DNA of 64,000 bases, taken from assembly GCA_034008185.1 (NCBI GenBank), contig CM067084.1, forward strand, positions 12,171,385 to 12,235,384, given 5' to 3'. How positions within the stretch are numbered: position 1 is the stretch's first letter; every line of letters begins with the position of its first letter. The stretch comes from Gorsachius magnificus (Eukaryota; Chordata; Aves; Pelecaniformes; Ardeidae). Positions 61,301 to 64,000 of this stretch are shown here, piece after piece. The notes beneath the pieces are model-generated. The model made no database searches. It was not told where the DNA came from and worked only from the letters and a program-made list of their open reading frames with translations. A program made the position numbers and the translations under genes.

Positions 61301-63724
61301 TCCCAGACATTCAGCAAGCAAAGCTTTCAACAAGGGTATGGCTGCAACAAACAGCATGGCAACTGTGCCACCTAAGAGTCCCTATCTGCCACTATTACTC
61401 ACTCTCAACAATACTGAGTTTTCAGCTAAAATTTCTTACACGTAAGGAATGTTTAGGCCATACTACCTTCCAAGCAATCAAACCTGGCAGAACTGAATAA
61501 ACTCTCAGTACTTAACAGTAATACACCCTGCACTATTCAAAAGCTTCTCAACTTCCAAGACTACTTCTGTTGAGTCTGAAAGTGACCCTTTATAGAACAG
61601 AGAACAACCTGTGTGTCTGTGACTCTATCCTGGGCATAGCCTTGTACTATGTGGATTATTATGAGTCAGTGGGAGCTTTTTTTCAACAGTGACATTTAGT
61701 GGGAGAAAAATTTCTCAGGACTTTTCAGAGACATTTGAGTTTTGCCAGAAAATGTTCATTACAGGAGCTTTCTTAGTCCTAGGTAGAATTCTGATCAAAA
61801 CTAGAGAACAACTCAGCAACAATAAATAGCTTGATTACCAGGCTGTTTCCCTTGTATGAGAGGATCACCAGAGATAATGTCCCAGGCTTGACATACTCTT
61901 ACAGTCAACGTTAAGCTATCCATGATTTTACTGTTTGAGAATTTCCCACTTCTGTCATTTTCACAGAAGATGGGAAAAGATTTACCTTTCAAGTAAGTAT
62001 TGAACGGAATACATATATCTTCATAGCCATATATGTGTTTATAGAGGTAGATAGATATTTGTATATACATGCAGATTTACACATAGATGTATATGCATAT
62101 ATTTATGAATCTTGTCAAAAGGTCACTATGGGAAAAATTTTTTCCTCATCAATCTTTTTATAAAAAACCCTCCAAAGCTAAGCAGAATCATGACAGAAAT
62201 TACAGTGTTGATTATGAAAATCACTGTAAAATGTCTGCAAGGCTTTTTTGAATCATAGATATTAGAGATTAGCAAAGAACTTGATATTAAAATAAATACC
62301 TTTAACCAGAAAATGCCCAACAAGAACTGCAAGAAATCAAGATGCTTTGAGTCTTTTCATCACTGAGATCCAATAATGAGGTAGCTTCTCTATAGTTAAT
62401 AGTCACAACAACTCAAACTTGTGAGCAGCTGCTAGAGAAAATAGCTTATTGATGTTATGCTGGGAAAGAACATGAGTCTTGCAATCTGTGCAGCAACGAA
62501 ATGCAATAAGAACTGTACATTTGATTTTAGATAAAATATTCGTTTAAAATGGTTACAATTGTAGTACAGCCTTTATTCAATATTTCTTTCATTGCTATAA
62601 CTTTGTAGAAACAACTTTTGAGCAGTGGGTAAGGTTCCAAAATAAAATAATTGATAGAGTAAGAGAGACAATTTATAATGCATAATAGATGGAAGAACAG
62701 GTGCATCAGAAAGTTCTACATTTTGGACAGATTGTAAAACTGAAATATTTGGATGTGACTGGGTTATAAAGTCTGTAAGCAGAGGTAATGCAAGGAAACA
62801 GAAGTAAAGCAAACTGTTCTGTATTTGATAAGCATTATTGTTCTGACTTGAAATACTAGATACTATTTAGAAACATTTGGGTGGGAGGGTGGACGTGTTT
62901 GAAAATAAGTATAGGGAAACTTCCCTCGTTTCCTATTTTTACTCCTGCTTCTGTGCTTGATTTTGTTAGTATTACCAAAATATTACCCTATATAATGAAG
63001 AATTATACCTCTAAATGCACTTATACCAAGTCAACAAAGCTTCCTTAGCCAGGAGTTAAAGTACCTGCATGAAAAAGATGTTATCTCATTTATCCCAGCC
63101 AAAATCTAAGCTCTGGCAACAACCTTGTAATTGATATACTATTGTTGCAAATTGCTAACACAGTGTCCTTCTTCTGGAACTCCTCCGCTTCTCTTTTACC
63201 TCTTTGAAACCCCTTAAATCATCCATCTGATTTCTAATGCCTAATCTTTGATTCTCAACAGATTTACTGTTTTAGCTAGATAACTCAGAAGGTTCATAGC
63301 AGTGCAGGACTGTCCATCACAAAGTCAGAATTGTCAGCTCAATGGGACAGGAAACTTGGAACCAGATATTCAGCTGTAGCAGAATAATTTTCAGGGAAAA
63401 TAAAACACATCCATGTGCATTAAGACATCTTTAAAGTTCCCTTGCTCTTCTGTCCTTCCAAGAGAGGTTTTGTAAAGCCTAGACAGACTGTTACAGCAGT
63501 TGGGAATTGCCAGAGCACTCCTGAAACATTTCTTGCTTAGTGTGCAAATAAATGGACTGGATTGCATTCCTTTTGACTGGTTGTGGTCTCTTATGCTGCT
63601 ACATGACTGATGCCACATTCAGCTTCTACTTTTAAAATGGCTTTGTACTAGGGAAAAGCAGCAAAATGTACCTTAAGCAATGTTTTTAATTGGCTTAATC
63701 CTATGAAAGGATTGAAATTTCTAA
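58323..63724. other. Non-coding stretch, no supported gene
   Basis: AT-rich DNA with chance ORFs. A strong minus-strand acceptor (TCCTCTATTTTTATCCCCACAG, exon side about 60038) is followed by 40 open codons (59909-60038) ending at a stop, but no good donor was found. The part at about 61995-62105 is low-complexity TATA/TGTA-rich. No repeat family was recognised. Confidence 0.5.
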
Positions 63725-64000
63725 ACATCTTTTAACCTTATTGGCTTAGCAAGTATAGAAGATGCTGAGGAAGTTACAGTAGCTCTGCAGCATCTGGAAG
63801 TATCTCTAAAAATTATCATCCCTAAAATAACGTGTCCAAAGGAGGCAGGGATGCTGGAGAACTTTATTACAAAAACTGATTTTAGTATCTTCTCAAACAG
63901 TTTCCTTCTGCTCAAAACCCGTGGTAGTTCAGTATGCGTGCCACTCTGCTCATGCCTTCCTCACTCACCTCCCTCACCTCACCAGCTTAATGAGGTTTGA
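63725..64000 (+). other. 91-codon plus-strand open frame at the window edge, antisense frame also open
   Basis: After a plus-strand TAA at 63722-63724 the frame stays open to the TGA that ends the window. The acceptor CTTTTAACCTTATTGGCTTAG (ending at about 63749) would start an exon with ASIEDAEEVTVALQHLEVSL and continue KIIIPKITCPKEAGMLEN. On the minus strand 63721-63915 is also open for 64 codons. No clear plus-strand donor follows. The soluble, acidic-then-basic look favours the plus strand, but this is a weak call. It may be an exon of a neighbouring gene, a decayed repeat, or chance. Confidence 0.25.

Overview
The window looks like avian nuclear DNA. It is AT-rich, CpG-poor and has few repeats. 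It carries CR1 LINE remnants with the avian CR1 3' end (one about 1 kb, one about 115 bp) and three solo LTRs of an avian endogenous-retrovirus type, each bounded by 5-bp target-site duplications. No prokaryotic gene organisation, CRISPR array, tRNA or rRNA was seen. Almost all long open frames are chance ORFs in non-coding DNA.

The main result is a candidate multi-exon protein-coding gene on the minus strand that spans most of the window, from about 56.5 kb down to about 6.4 kb. I found it by pairing splice donors and acceptors with open frames, because each exon is too short or interrupted to stand out as an ORF. The proposed exons, 5' to 3' on the minus strand, are 56462-56222, 55975-55938, 54161-53974, 53281-53253, 41627-41425, 32930-32872, 29315-29106, 17643-17538, 14795-14690 and 6438-6386. 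Every junction is phase-compatible (0-1, 1-0, 0-2, 2-1, 1-0, 0-2, 2-2, 2-0, 0-1, 1-0), no split codon makes a stop, and the chain sums to 1233 bp (411 codons). Exons 41425-41627, 29106-29315 and 14690-14795 also stand out as CpG-rich islands in CpG-poor DNA. I do not recognise the protein family. One exon carries an in-frame TAA, so the gene may be decayed, polymorphic or mis-modelled there. Weak candidate exons at 58173-58322 and 6192-6245 could extend it. No start codon, promoter or poly(A) site could be fixed, so the gene may run past both window edges.

Layout: 1-6 kb featureless; 6.2-17.6 kb the proposed 3' exons; 17.8-24.9 kb one intron with three solo LTRs (two minus, one plus) and a CpG-rich patch at 22.6-22.85 kb with plus-strand terminal-exon features; 29.1-41.6 kb three exons; 41.6-53.2 kb a long intron with a 115-codon minus-strand ORF, an old tandem duplication, a telomere-like patch and a 5'-truncated CR1; 53.2-56.5 kb four closely spaced exons; 56.5-64 kb mostly non-coding, with an unexplained region open on both strands at the right edge. 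All exon calls are inference from sequence signals and need transcript or homology support.
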